Of a stretch of DNA of 64,000 nt, positions 51,678-59,163 are shown piece by piece (position 1 is the first letter of the stretch; every line of letters starts with the position of its first letter). The translations under genes and the position numbers were made by a program. The notes beneath the pieces are model-generated. The model was not told the DNA's origin, ran no database searches, and was given only the letters and a program-made list of their open reading frames with translations. Origin of the DNA: Streptomyces sp. WM6386 (lineage in GTDB: Bacteria > Actinomycetota > Actinomycetes > Streptomycetales > Streptomycetaceae); NCBI RefSeq assembly GCF_000972385.1, contig NZ_JXTE01000020.1, positions 50,591 through 114,590 of the forward strand. The letters are read 5' to 3'.

Positions 51678-52343
51678 TTACTCTACCGAGAGAGTATGCC
51701 GTCTCTGCCCCCCTCGGCACCAGGTGCTGGTGATCGCGTGGCAGTTAGGGCAGAGCAACCGCAGGTTCTCCCGCCGGTCGTCGCTCCAGTCCCCGTTGAT
51801 GTGATCGACCTCAAGTGTCATGGGCTTACCGAGCCACTCGGGGCCGACCCCGCAGTCTGCGCATGCTTCGGGTACACCGACTTCGCCCAGAGCGCGGCGT
51901 AGCAGATAGGTCCTAGTACGGCGTTTGCCGTCGTGCTGCACCAGGACAGCCTCCGGCCGCTTGAGGATGTCAGGCCGACGCTTCCCTCGCTGATGGGCCT
52001 GTCCCAAGAAGTGCGCAGTGTCGAGCCCCTCCTCGGCGACCCACTGACGCAGGAATGCGCGCTGCCTGCCGTTGTCCGGGCGTTCCAGGCGTCGCAGCGT
52101 CTCTGCAATGGATGCCGATCTGGCGACCGCAGCACGCAGCTCATCGTGGGCGGGGCGTTGTCGCCTGCCGTAGGGGTTGAAGTGCGAGATGTCGATGCCG
52201 AAGTGGGCGAACCGTCGGATGAGGTAGCGCCGTAGCGTGGCATATGGCTGAGTGCCGAAGAAGTCGATGACCTCGTCGACGTTGGAACAGCTTGTGGCGG
52301 CTTCGTTCAACCGCTCCTGCGTGTACTGCACGCTGCTGCTCAT
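51678..52343 (-). CDS. HNH endonuclease, second gene of the HNH-HNH-tRNA unit
   Basis: HNH nuclease of 221 aa. The C-terminal domain has Cys161-x2-Cys164, VDHINGD (Asp180-His181), Asn193 and CPNCH (198-202), a full HNH with a zinc ribbon. The N-terminal two thirds contain two copies of a helical motif ending in Gly-x-Asp-x-[SA]-His-Phe (residues ~38-55 and ~95-112), probably DNA- or RNA-binding. The start at 52343 overlaps the stop of the upstream HNH gene as ATGA. The stop is 10 bp before the tRNA. Such HNH proteins occur in phages and as homing endonucleases; target unknown. Confidence 0.88.
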   Translation of the reverse strand: MSSSVQYTQERLNEAATSCSNVDEVIDFFGTQPYATLRRYLIRRFAHFGIDISHFNPYGRRQRPAHDELRAAVARSASIAETLRRLERPDNGRQRAFLRQWVAEEGLDTAHFLGQAHQRGKRRPDILKRPEAVLVQHDGKRRTRTYLLRRALGEVGVPEACADCGVGPEWLGKPMTLEVDHINGDWSDDRRENLRLLCPNCHAITSTWCRGGQRRHTLSVE

Positions 52344-52981
52344 GAAGCCCTGCCCTTGCCGCGCCCCCGGTAACTGTCCGTCATCGAGTGGCAGTTGGGG
52401 CAGAGGAGTCGCAAGTTCTCGATGCGATTGTCACGCCAGTTGCCGTCGACGTGGTCGACTTCGAGAGGCAGCGGATACCCCCGCCAGATTGCTTCGATTC
52501 CGCACAGTGCGCACCGCTCGCTTACGCCTACGCTCATCATCGCCCGTCTGAGGCGATCACTCTGGATACGCCGGGCGTTCTCCACGGGCTGCTCGACGAG
52601 TAGCTCGTCTGGCGTTCGGCGGCGCAGCGCCTCGCCTCGTTGGGTCGGCACCTGGAAGTGCGAGGTGTCGAGGCCGTACGCCTTGATCCGGCGGCTGATG
52701 TGAGTGTGCTGCCCTCCGACGACCTCAACCCCGAGGCGACGCAGAACCTCGCACATGTTCGTCGAAGCCGAAACCGCAGCTTCGAGGACCTCCCTCGTCC
52801 ACCGGCCCCCCTCCCGTTCGAAGTGCGAGACATCCACTCCTAGCTTCTTCATCCGCTCCCGGATGTAGTGCCGTGCTGAGCTCTTCGGGTCCACCCCCAA
52901 CCACACACACGCCTCCGTCAACGTCCGAGCCCCCCGAGCCGCCTCCTCAAGCCGCTCCCTCGGATACGCGCTGACCCCCAT
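52340..52981 (-). CDS. HNH endonuclease, first gene of the HNH-HNH-tRNA unit
   Basis: HNH nuclease of 213 aa, paralogous to the next gene. It has Cys157-x2-Cys160, VDHVDGN (Asp176-His177), NRIENLRLLCPNCH (Cys194, Cys197, His198), and the same two N-terminal repeats ending GVDVSHF (~48-54) and GLDTSHF (~103-109). The two proteins share layout, but most residues outside the motifs differ, so the duplication is old or the two were acquired as a pair. The ATG at 52981 is preceded by the only promoter-sized gap in the unit (52982-53068). Codon use has more A/T-ending codons than neighbours, consistent with transfer. Confidence 0.88.
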   Translation of the reverse strand: MGVSAYPRERLEEAARGARTLTEACVWLGVDPKSSARHYIRERMKKLGVDVSHFEREGGRWTREVLEAAVSASTNMCEVLRRLGVEVVGGQHTHISRRIKAYGLDTSHFQVPTQRGEALRRRTPDELLVEQPVENARRIQSDRLRRAMMSVGVSERCALCGIEAIWRGYPLPLEVDHVDGNWRDNRIENLRLLCPNCHSMTDSYRGRGKGRAS

Positions 52982-53068
52982 ACCGTTCCCCTCCGTTCCC
53001 GGCCACCCGTTCGTGGCTCGTACGGAGTAACGAACCGCTAATCAGACAGTCACGCCCGACGAGAAAAC

Positions 53069-53100
53069 CGGCCCGCACCAGGTCATCCCGGTGCGGGCCG
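53069..53100. terminator. Hairpin terminator after bcp (leftward)
   Basis: CGGCCCGCACC / GGTGCGGGCCG, perfect 11-bp stem with a 10-nt loop. On the minus strand it is followed by TTTTCTC, a suitable tail for a leftward terminator, and it separates bcp from the HNH unit. Confidence 0.88.
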
Positions 53101-53122
53101 CTCGGTCTACGGAAGTGGGGTG

Positions 53123-53590
53123 TCAGATACCCAGGTCCTTGATGATCTTCGCCACATGGCCCGTCGCCCGGACGTTGTAGAAGGCGTGTTCGACCTTGCC
53201 CTCCTCGTCCACCACGATCGTGGAGCGGATGACGCCCATGTAGGTCTTGCCGTAGTTCTTCTTCTCGCCGAAGGCGGCGTAGGCGTCCAGGGTCTGCTTG
53301 TCCTCGTCCGCCAGCAAGGTGACCTTGAGGGACTCCTTCTCGCGGAACTTCGCCAGCTTCTCCGGCTTGTCCGGGGAGATGCCGATGACGTCGTAACCCG
53401 CGCCGGCCAGCACCTCCAGGTTGTCCGTGAAGTCGCAGGCCTGCTTCGTGCAGCCGGGGGTCAGGGCCGCGGGGTAGAAGTAGACGATGACCTTGCGGCC
53501 TTTGTGGTCCGAGAGGGACACGTCATTGCCGTCGGCGTCGGGGAGGGTGAAGGCGGGGGCCACGTCCCCGGGCTGGAGTCGCTCGCTCAT
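53123..53590 (-). CDS. bcp: Thioredoxin-dependent peroxiredoxin (Bcp/PrxQ)
   Basis: Thiol peroxidase of 155 aa that reduces hydrogen peroxide and organic hydroperoxides. The peroxidatic Cys47 lies in TPGCTKQAC and the resolving Cys52 five residues later, the classic atypical 2-Cys PrxQ arrangement. Other motifs: GDVAPAFTLPDADG at the start and VIGISPDKPEKLAKF. Length is normal. It is monocistronic and divergent from a DUF3618 gene. Confidence 0.95.
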   Translation of the reverse strand: MSERLQPGDVAPAFTLPDADGNDVSLSDHKGRKVIVYFYPAALTPGCTKQACDFTDNLEVLAGAGYDVIGISPDKPEKLAKFREKESLKVTLLADEDKQTLDAYAAFGEKKNYGKTYMGVIRSTIVVDEEGKVEHAFYNVRATGHVAKIIKDLGI

Positions 53591-53685
53591 CGGACCAGCC
53601 TAACCGGGGGTGCTGACAGTGCGGCTGCCCGGCGAACTGACAGACTGTCCAGAACAGCATCAGCAGACACCTCGGAGGCCGTACG

Positions 53686-54015
53686 GTGGCGGACACGTCG
53701 GACACCAGATCCCCGGCGCAGATCGAGGCGGACATCAAGCGCCGCCGCGAGAACCTGGCCGAGACGCTCGACGAGATCGGGGTGCGGGTGCACCCGAAGA
53801 CGATCGTCGGCGACGCCAAGGCCAAGGTCGTGTCGAACATCGACCACACGCTCGGGCGGGCCTACGTCGGCGTCAATCGAGCCGTCAGCAATACCAAGGC
53901 CCAGTTCGTCGACGGTGACGGCGCCCCGCGCCTGGAGCGCATCGTTCCCGTCGCGCTCGTCGCCGTCGGACTCGTGGGGCTGCTCGCCCTGGGCACCCGG
54001 CGTCGTAGGGCGTAA
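53686..54015 (+). CDS. DUF3618 membrane-associated protein
   Basis: Protein of 109 aa with the DUF3618 signature in its N-terminal helix (IEADIKRRRENLAETLDEI) and one hydrophobic helix near the C-terminus (IVPVALVAVGLVGLLALG) followed by RRRR. Arg/Glu heptads suggest a peripheral coil. The GTG at 53686 follows CGGAGG. DUF3618 genes are common in actinobacteria, often near bcp. Function is unknown. Confidence 0.88.
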   Translation: MADTSDTRSPAQIEADIKRRRENLAETLDEIGVRVHPKTIVGDAKAKVVSNIDHTLGRAYVGVNRAVSNTKAQFVDGDGAPRLERIVPVALVAVGLVGLLALGTRRRRA

Positions 54016-54066
54016 GGGCCGACCCGGGCGCGGACGTAACCCCTTCAGGCAGGTAGGTTCTCAGCC

Positions 54067-54417
54067 GTGAGCGCCAACAGAGACAACACCCCGCACGACA
54101 AGCTGCCCATCCGGATGCTGCACGACCGTGTACTCGTGCGGCAGGACGCCGGTGAGGGCGAGCGGCGTTCCGGGGGCGGCATCCTCATCCCCGCCACCGC
54201 GGCCGTGGGCCGGCGGCTGGCGTGGGCGGATGTCGTCGCGGTCGGGCAGAACGTACGGACCGTCGAGCCGGGGGACCGGGTTCTGTACGACCCCGAGGAC
54301 CGTGCCGAGGTCGAGGTGCGCGGTGTCGCCTATGTGCTCATGCGCGAGCGTGATCTGCACGCGGTGGCCGCGGACCGGTTCGAGGGGTCCGAGGACTCGA
54401 CCGGGCTGTACCTGTAG
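54067..54417 (+). CDS. Stand-alone GroES-like protein
   Basis: Cpn10-fold protein of 116 aa. Family features: PIRMLHDRVLVRQD at the first strand, GGILIPATA at the mobile-loop position, VVAVGQNVRTVEPGDRVLYD and YVLMRERDLHAV. No groEL is adjacent, and the mobile-loop sequence (AGEGERRSGGGILIP) differs from true GroES. It has an N-terminal polar extension and a C-terminal extension of ~15 residues. It is probably a divergent co-chaperonin-like protein conserved in Streptomyces. The GTG at 54067 and the terminator at 54431 frame a single-gene transcript. Confidence 0.85.
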   Translation: MSANRDNTPHDKLPIRMLHDRVLVRQDAGEGERRSGGGILIPATAAVGRRLAWADVVAVGQNVRTVEPGDRVLYDPEDRAEVEVRGVAYVLMRERDLHAVAADRFEGSEDSTGLYL

Positions 54418-54430
54418 ATCGAAGCCGAAA

Positions 54431-54462
54431 GGGGCCGGTGACCATCGCCACCGGCCCCTTTT
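54431..54462 (+). terminator. Intrinsic terminator after the GroES-like gene
   Basis: GGGGCCGGTG / CACCGGCCCC, perfect 10-bp stem with an 8-nt loop, followed by TTTT. Confidence 0.93.
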
Positions 54463-54492
54463 CGCTGCCCTTTTGCTACCTTTGAAGGACGA

Positions 54493-54536
54493 CCCGACGA
54501 GACGCGCCGTACCGGGCTGTAAGGCAAAGACGACGC
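54493..54536 (+). ncRNA. Guanidine-III riboswitch
   Basis: The 44-nt segment closely follows the guanidine-III (former mini-ykkC-like class III) aptamer pattern. It reads CCCGACGAG, then GCGCCGTACCGGG, then GGCAAAGACGACGC, with the conserved GACGAG, GCGCCGUACC and CAAAGACG-CGC blocks that build its pseudoknot. It lies 37 nt before the start of an SMR exporter gene, the classic target. The final GACGC arm and the GGAGG ribosome site are close together, consistent with translational control by free guanidinium. Confidence 0.88.
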
Positions 54537-54573
54537 ACCCCGTGAAGAAATCCGCGTCTCGGAGGTGCCTGTC

Positions 54574-54894
54574 ATGGCCTGGGTTCTGCTCGTCGTCGCC
54601 GGTCTGCTCGAGGTCGGCTGGTCCATCGGCATGAAGTACACCGACGGTTTCACCCGGCTGGTCCCCAGTCTGCTCACGGGTGCCGGGATCGTCGCGAGCA
54701 TGGTGCTGCTGTCTCACGCCGCCAAGACCCTTCCCATCGGTACCGCCTATGGCGTGTGGGTGGGAATCGGGGCCGCCGGGGCGGCGGTGCTCGGCATGGT
54801 GGTGCTGGGGGAGCCGGCGACCGCCGCCCGGATCTTCTTCGTGTGCCTGCTGCTCGTCGCCGTCGTGGGGCTGAAGGCGACCTCGGGTCACTGA
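54574..54894 (+). CDS. gdx: SMR family guanidinium exporter (Gdx/SugE)
   Basis: Small multidrug resistance protein of 106 aa with four membrane helices. The essential membrane Glu lies in GLLEVGWSIGMKYT, a Gdx-type motif (G-x-E-x-x-W/F-A-x-x-[ML]K), and GTAYGVWVGIGAAGA occurs in helix 3. Proton-coupled export of guanidinium is the known function of riboswitch-linked members. The guanidine-III riboswitch directly upstream supports this over drug export. GGAGG precedes the ATG at 54574. The stop overlaps the end of the convergent PBP gene by 7 bp. Confidence 0.94.
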   Translation: MAWVLLVVAGLLEVGWSIGMKYTDGFTRLVPSLLTGAGIVASMVLLSHAAKTLPIGTAYGVWVGIGAAGAAVLGMVVLGEPATAARIFFVCLLLVAVVGLKATSGH

Positions 54895-57266
54895 GTCGTC
54901 GGTGGGCCTCCGCCGGCCGTCGTGCCGCCTGTCGTGCCGGTCGTCGTGCCGCCTGTGGTCGTGTCTCCCGTGGTGCCGCCCGTCGTGGTCGTGTCCCCTG
55001 TGGTGCCGCCCGTCGTGGTGGTGTCGCCGGTCGTCCCGCCCGTGGTGGTCGTGTCTCCCGTCGTACCGCCCGTGGTGGTGTCGCCCGTCGTGCCGCCGGT
55101 CGTCGTGGTGTCACCCGTCGTGCCGCCGTCGGTCTCACCGCCGGTGTCCTGGCCACCGTCGGTCGTGCCGCCGTTGTCCTCGCCCTCGGTGTCCTCCGGG
55201 GGGACGAAGCTCGGCTCCTGCGTCGGCGTCTCGACCACGTCGGCGCCCTCCTGGAGTTCGAGGTCGAACTCGCCGGCGGGCTTGCCCTTCAGGGCGGCCT
55301 CGGTGAACTGGGCCCAGATCTCGGTGGGCGCCCCGCCGCCGTTGATGCGCGGCAGGCCCATCACGTTGTAGAGGGACTTGTGCTTGGCGGTGACCGGGTC
55401 CTGGCCCATCACCGCGACGACGGTGGCGAGGTCGGGGGTGTAGCCGGCGAACCAGGCGGCCTGGTCCTCCTCGGCCGTGCCGGTCTTGCCGGCCGCCGGG
55501 CGGCCCGCGGCCTGGGCGGCGGTGGCGGTGCCGTTCTCCACGACGCTCTGGAGGATCGACGTCGTGGTGTCGGCGGCCTGGCGGGTGACGACCTGGGAGC
55601 TCTTGTGCTCCGGCAGCTCCACGACGTCCTTGCCGTCCCTGGTGATGGTCTTGATCAACGTGTACGTGCCGTGCTTGCCGTGGTTGGCGAGTGTGGCGTA
55701 CGACTCGGCCATGTCGAGGACGCTGGCGGTGTTCACGCCGAGCGCGATGGAGGGCGAGGCGTTCAGGTCGGGGGTGTTGGAGGGGATGCCGAGGGCGACC
55801 GCGGTGTCCTTGACCTTGTCGGAGCCCACGTCCACGGCCATCTGTGCGTACACCGAGTTCACCGACTTGTCGGTGGCGGTGCGCACGGTGATGTCGCCGT
55901 ACGACACGTCGTCCTCGTTGGCCGGGTCGTAGCTGCCGCCGGTCCAGCCCTGGACGGGGCGCTTGTTGGTGCCGTCGTAGAGGGTGTTCGGGGTGATGGT
56001 GCGGCCGTCCTGCGTGGTGGACTCGTTCTGTACGGCCGAGGTGAACACGAAGGGCTTGAAGGTCGAGCCGACCTGGAAGTCCCGGCGGGTGGCGTTGTTC
56101 GTGTACTGCTTGACGTAGTCGATGCCGCCGTACATGGCGACGACCTGCCCGGTCTTGGGGTCGACGGCTGCGCCGCCCGCTCGGACGTAGGTGTCGACCT
56201 TGCGGTTCTTCTTGTCGAGCTTGTCCATCAGCTTGTCGTTGACGGCGTCGACGAAGGCGTCCTGCTTGCTCTTCTGGAAGGTGGTGGTGATGCGGTATCC
56301 GCCGGCGTCGAGCTCGTCGGCGGTGAGGATCTTGTTTTCGCTCAGGTAGTCGTTGACGGCGTTGACGAGGTAGCCGCGCTGCCCGGACATGCCGGTGGAG
56401 ACGGTGGCCTCCTTCGGCATCGGGAACTTCAGGCCGGTGCGCTCGGACTGCTCCAGCCAGCCCTCCTTGACCATGCCGTCGAGGACGTAGTTCCAGCGGG
56501 CCACTGCGGCCGACTTGTTCTGGGGGTGGGCGACGACGTCGTACTCGCTGGGCGCGTTGAGCAGGGCGGCGAGATAGGCGCCCTCGGCCGCGGAGAGGTC
56601 GGTGGCGTCCTTGCCGTAATAGGCCTGGGCGGCGGCCTGGATGCCGTAGGAATTGCGGCCGAAGTAGCTGGTGTTGAGGTAGCCCTCGAGGATCTCGGCC
56701 TTGGACTTCTCCCGGTCCAGCTTGATCGAGATGAAGAACTCCTTCACCTTGCGGGTGACGGTCTGCTCCTGCGCCAGGTAGTAGTTCTTCACGTACTGCT
56801 GGGTGATCGTGGAGCCGGACTGGGTGCCCTTGCCGGTGGCGGTGTTCCAGCCGGCGCGCACCATCGCCTTGGGGTCGATCGCCGACTCGGAGTAGAAGTC
56901 GCGGTCCTCGGCGGCGAGTACGGCGTGCTGGGCGGCTTTGGAGACCTGGGAGAGGCTGACGTTCTCGCGGTTGACCTCGCCGTCGCGGGCGAGTTGGCTG
57001 CCGTCCGCGTAGAGGTAGACGTTGGACTGCTTGGTGGCGAGGGCGTTGGCGGGCGGGATCTTCACCAGCGAGTAGCCGAGGAAGAACAGGCCGATCAGCA
57101 GCAGTATCCCGACGACGAAGGTGCCGAGCACCATGCGCCAGGTGGGGATGATCCGTCGCCATCCGGTCCGCTTGGGCCGCTTCGGCTTCTTCCCGCCGGG
57201 CTCTTCAGCCGCCTGAGGTTCTCTGGGTGCCCAGCCCTGGTTCGGCTGCTGCGGCTCGTCGCTCAT
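54888..57266 (-). CDS. Class A penicillin-binding protein with Thr/Gly/Asp repeat tail
   Basis: Bifunctional peptidoglycan synthase of 792 aa. A Lys/Arg/Pro-rich cytoplasmic tail (1-~42) is followed by one membrane helix. A glycosyltransferase 51 domain follows (AAEDRDFYSE with catalytic Glu; GSTITQQYVKN; KEFFISIKLD). The transpeptidase domain has SxxK as GSTFKPF, SxN as SVN and KTGTAEED. Residues ~710-792 are a low-complexity tail of TTGDTTTTGG-like repeats, probably a wall-spanning linker. The ATG at 57266 was preferred to an upstream GTG because of spacing from AGGAG. Divergent from the ABC exporter operon. Confidence 0.95.
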   Translation of the reverse strand: MSDEPQQPNQGWAPREPQAAEEPGGKKPKRPKRTGWRRIIPTWRMVLGTFVVGILLLIGLFFLGYSLVKIPPANALATKQSNVYLYADGSQLARDGEVNRENVSLSQVSKAAQHAVLAAEDRDFYSESAIDPKAMVRAGWNTATGKGTQSGSTITQQYVKNYYLAQEQTVTRKVKEFFISIKLDREKSKAEILEGYLNTSYFGRNSYGIQAAAQAYYGKDATDLSAAEGAYLAALLNAPSEYDVVAHPQNKSAAVARWNYVLDGMVKEGWLEQSERTGLKFPMPKEATVSTGMSGQRGYLVNAVNDYLSENKILTADELDAGGYRITTTFQKSKQDAFVDAVNDKLMDKLDKKNRKVDTYVRAGGAAVDPKTGQVVAMYGGIDYVKQYTNNATRRDFQVGSTFKPFVFTSAVQNESTTQDGRTITPNTLYDGTNKRPVQGWTGGSYDPANEDDVSYGDITVRTATDKSVNSVYAQMAVDVGSDKVKDTAVALGIPSNTPDLNASPSIALGVNTASVLDMAESYATLANHGKHGTYTLIKTITRDGKDVVELPEHKSSQVVTRQAADTTTSILQSVVENGTATAAQAAGRPAAGKTGTAEEDQAAWFAGYTPDLATVVAVMGQDPVTAKHKSLYNVMGLPRINGGGAPTEIWAQFTEAALKGKPAGEFDLELQEGADVVETPTQEPSFVPPEDTEGEDNGGTTDGGQDTGGETDGGTTGDTTTTGGTTGDTTTGGTTGDTTTTGGTTGDTTTTGGTTGDTTTTGGTTGDTTTGGTTTGTTGGTTAGGGPPTTQ
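54905..55135 (-). repeat. Tandem repeats encoding the TTGDTTTTGG tail of the PBP
   Basis: About 230 bp of imperfect 27-33-bp units on the minus strand encode alternating GGTTGDTTT and GGTTGDTTTT blocks. Unit lengths differ by whole codons, so the frame is kept. Such arrays vary in copy number between strains. Confidence 0.9.
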
Positions 57267-57479
57267 GTCGTGCACGGACTCCTGTTTCACGCTTTTACGT
57301 CGTACGTCGCCGTACGCCCTCGTACGTCTTCTGCGCCCCCGGATGAAGACTGTCGCACCATGCGTTCCGTTCCCGATGAGCGGCGCGCGTCCGCCCGGAA
57401 AATGGGTGGCATGCGTCACCATCAGCGGGCTAGGCTCCTGCGCTTCGGTGTCCGGGCGGGCCGAGGAGGGCTGGGACTG

Positions 57480-58280
57480 ATGGGTTCGGGACGGTTGTAC
57501 CTGGCCGTCGCGGCGGGCGGATTCAGACGGTACGCGACCTATCGGGCGGCCACCGCGGCCGGGGTGTTCACCAACACGGTGTTCGGGTTGATTCTCGTGT
57601 ACACCTACACCGCGCTGTGGGACGAGAAGCCGCACCTGGGCGGGTACGACCTGGCGCAGGCCGTCACCTATGTGTGGATCGGCCAGTCGCTGTTCAAGAC
57701 GCTCGCCAACGGTGGCGGGGGCGTCGAGAGCGAGTTCATGGAGCGTATCCGTACGGGTGACATCGCGATCGATCTGTACCGTCCGGCTGATCTCCAACTG
57801 TGGTGGCTGGCCGCCGACTTGGGCCGGGCGGGGTTCGAGCTGCTGGGGCGCGGGGTGATCCCCTTCGTGTTCGGTGCACTGGTCTTCGACCTCGCGCTGC
57901 CGACGGACGTGTCCTCGTGGGTGGCGTTCTTCGGGGCGGTGCTGCTGGCGATGCTGGTCAGTTTCGGGATCCGGTATCTGGTGGCGTTGAGCGCGTTCTG
58001 GCTGCTCGACGGCACCGGGGTGGCGCAGATGGTGATGTTCGTCGGGTGGTTCTGCTCGGGGATGATCCTGCCGCTGAACGTCTTCCCGGGCACGCTCGGC
58101 GAGGTCGTACGGGCCCTGCCGTGGTCGTCGCTGCTCCAGGCGCCCGCGGATGTGCTGATGGGGCACGCCGATCCGCTGGGGACCTATGCCTTCCAGGCGA
58201 TGTGGGCGGTGGTGCTGCTGGCGGCCGGGCGGATGGTGCAGGGGGCGGCGACGCGGCGGGTGGTGGTGCAGGGTGGTTGA
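57480..58280 (+). CDS. ABC-2 type exporter permease 1
   Basis: Membrane permease of 266 aa with six hydrophobic segments (ABC-2 family, PF06182-like). Features: RYATYRAATAAGVFTNTVFGLI near the first helix, IRTGDIAIDLYRPADLQ as the coupling segment, and AFWLLDGTGVAQMVMFVGWFCSGMILPLNVFP. The ATG at 57480 follows CGAGGAGGG. It is the first gene of a permease-permease-ATPase operon and overlaps the second permease gene by 8 bp. Families of this layout export small molecules or envelope components; substrate unknown. Confidence 0.9.
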   Translation: MGSGRLYLAVAAGGFRRYATYRAATAAGVFTNTVFGLILVYTYTALWDEKPHLGGYDLAQAVTYVWIGQSLFKTLANGGGGVESEFMERIRTGDIAIDLYRPADLQLWWLAADLGRAGFELLGRGVIPFVFGALVFDLALPTDVSSWVAFFGAVLLAMLVSFGIRYLVALSAFWLLDGTGVAQMVMFVGWFCSGMILPLNVFPGTLGEVVRALPWSSLLQAPADVLMGHADPLGTYAFQAMWAVVLLAAGRMVQGAATRRVVVQGG

Positions 58281-59157
58281 CACCGGCAGGGTGGCCGAGA
58301 GCGTCGGGAGCGGGAGGGCGACCGGGAGCGGCAGGGTCGCCGGGAGCGGCAGGGTTGTCGACGGGCTGCGTGCCTATCGGATGATCTCCGCGATGTGGAT
58401 CCGCTCCACGATGGCCTACCGGGCCTCCTTCCTCATGACCACGTTGGGGAACTTCACGGCGACCGCGCTCGACTTCGTCGCGATCATGCTGATGTTCTCC
58501 CGTGTCGACGCGCTCGGCGGTTATGCGCTGCCCCAAGTCGCCTTCCTGTACGGGCTGTCCAGTACCGCGTTCGGTCTCGCCGATCTGCTGCTCGGCTCGA
58601 TGGAGAAGCTGGGCCGGCGGGTGCGTGACGGCACGCTGGACACGCTGCTGGTGCGTCCGGCGCCGGTGCTCGCGCAGATGGCGGCGGACCAGTTCGGGCT
58701 GCGGCGCCTGGGCCGGATCACCCAGGGTGTGATGGTGCTGGTCTACGGGCTGGCCACCGTCGACATCGACTGGACGCCGCTGAAGCTGCTGCTGATGCCG
58801 GTGATGATCCTGAGCGGCGCCGGGATCTTCGGTGCGGTGTTCGTCGCGGGCGCGGCCTTCCAGTTCGTGGCGAAGGACGCCTCCGAGGTGCAGAACGCGT
58901 TCACGTACGGCGGTACGACGATGCTGCAGTACCCGCCGACGGTGTTCGCGACGGAGCTGGTGCGCGGGGTGACGTTCGTGTTCCCGCTGGCCTTCGTCAA
59001 CTGGCTGCCGGCGACGTATGTGCTGGGCGTGCCGCTGCCGCTCGGGCTGCCCCAGTGGGTGGCGTTCCTGTCGCCGATGGTGGCGGTGGCGTGTTGTGCG
59101 CTGGCGGGGCTGGCGTGGCGGGCCGGGTTGCGGACGTATCAGAGCACAGGGAACTGA
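58273..59157 (+). CDS. ABC-2 type exporter permease 2
   Basis: Membrane permease of up to 294 aa, the partner of the previous gene, with about six hydrophobic segments (SFLMTTLGNFTATALDFVAIMLMFSR; LDTLLVRPAPVLAQM coupling segment; FLSPMVAVACCALAGLA). The GTG at 58273 overlaps the upstream stop. The first ~30 residues (SGRATGSGRVAGSGRVV) come from an 18-bp repeat and may be untranslated if a start near 58372 is used. Seven bp upstream of the ATPase gene. Confidence 0.88.
   Translation: MVDTGRVAESVGSGRATGSGRVAGSGRVVDGLRAYRMISAMWIRSTMAYRASFLMTTLGNFTATALDFVAIMLMFSRVDALGGYALPQVAFLYGLSSTAFGLADLLLGSMEKLGRRVRDGTLDTLLVRPAPVLAQMAADQFGLRRLGRITQGVMVLVYGLATVDIDWTPLKLLLMPVMILSGAGIFGAVFVAGAAFQFVAKDASEVQNAFTYGGTTMLQYPPTVFATELVRGVTFVFPLAFVNWLPATYVLGVPLPLGLPQWVAFLSPMVAVACCALAGLAWRAGLRTYQSTGN
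58305..58358 (+). repeat. Three tandem 18-bp repeats at the start of permease 2
   Basis: Units at 58305, 58323 and 58341 follow CGGGAGCGGcAGGGtcGc. In frame they encode GSGRVA-like hexapeptides at the N-terminus of the permease. Since the length is a multiple of three, copy changes keep the frame. Confidence 0.75.
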
Positions 59158-59163
59158 GGGGTC

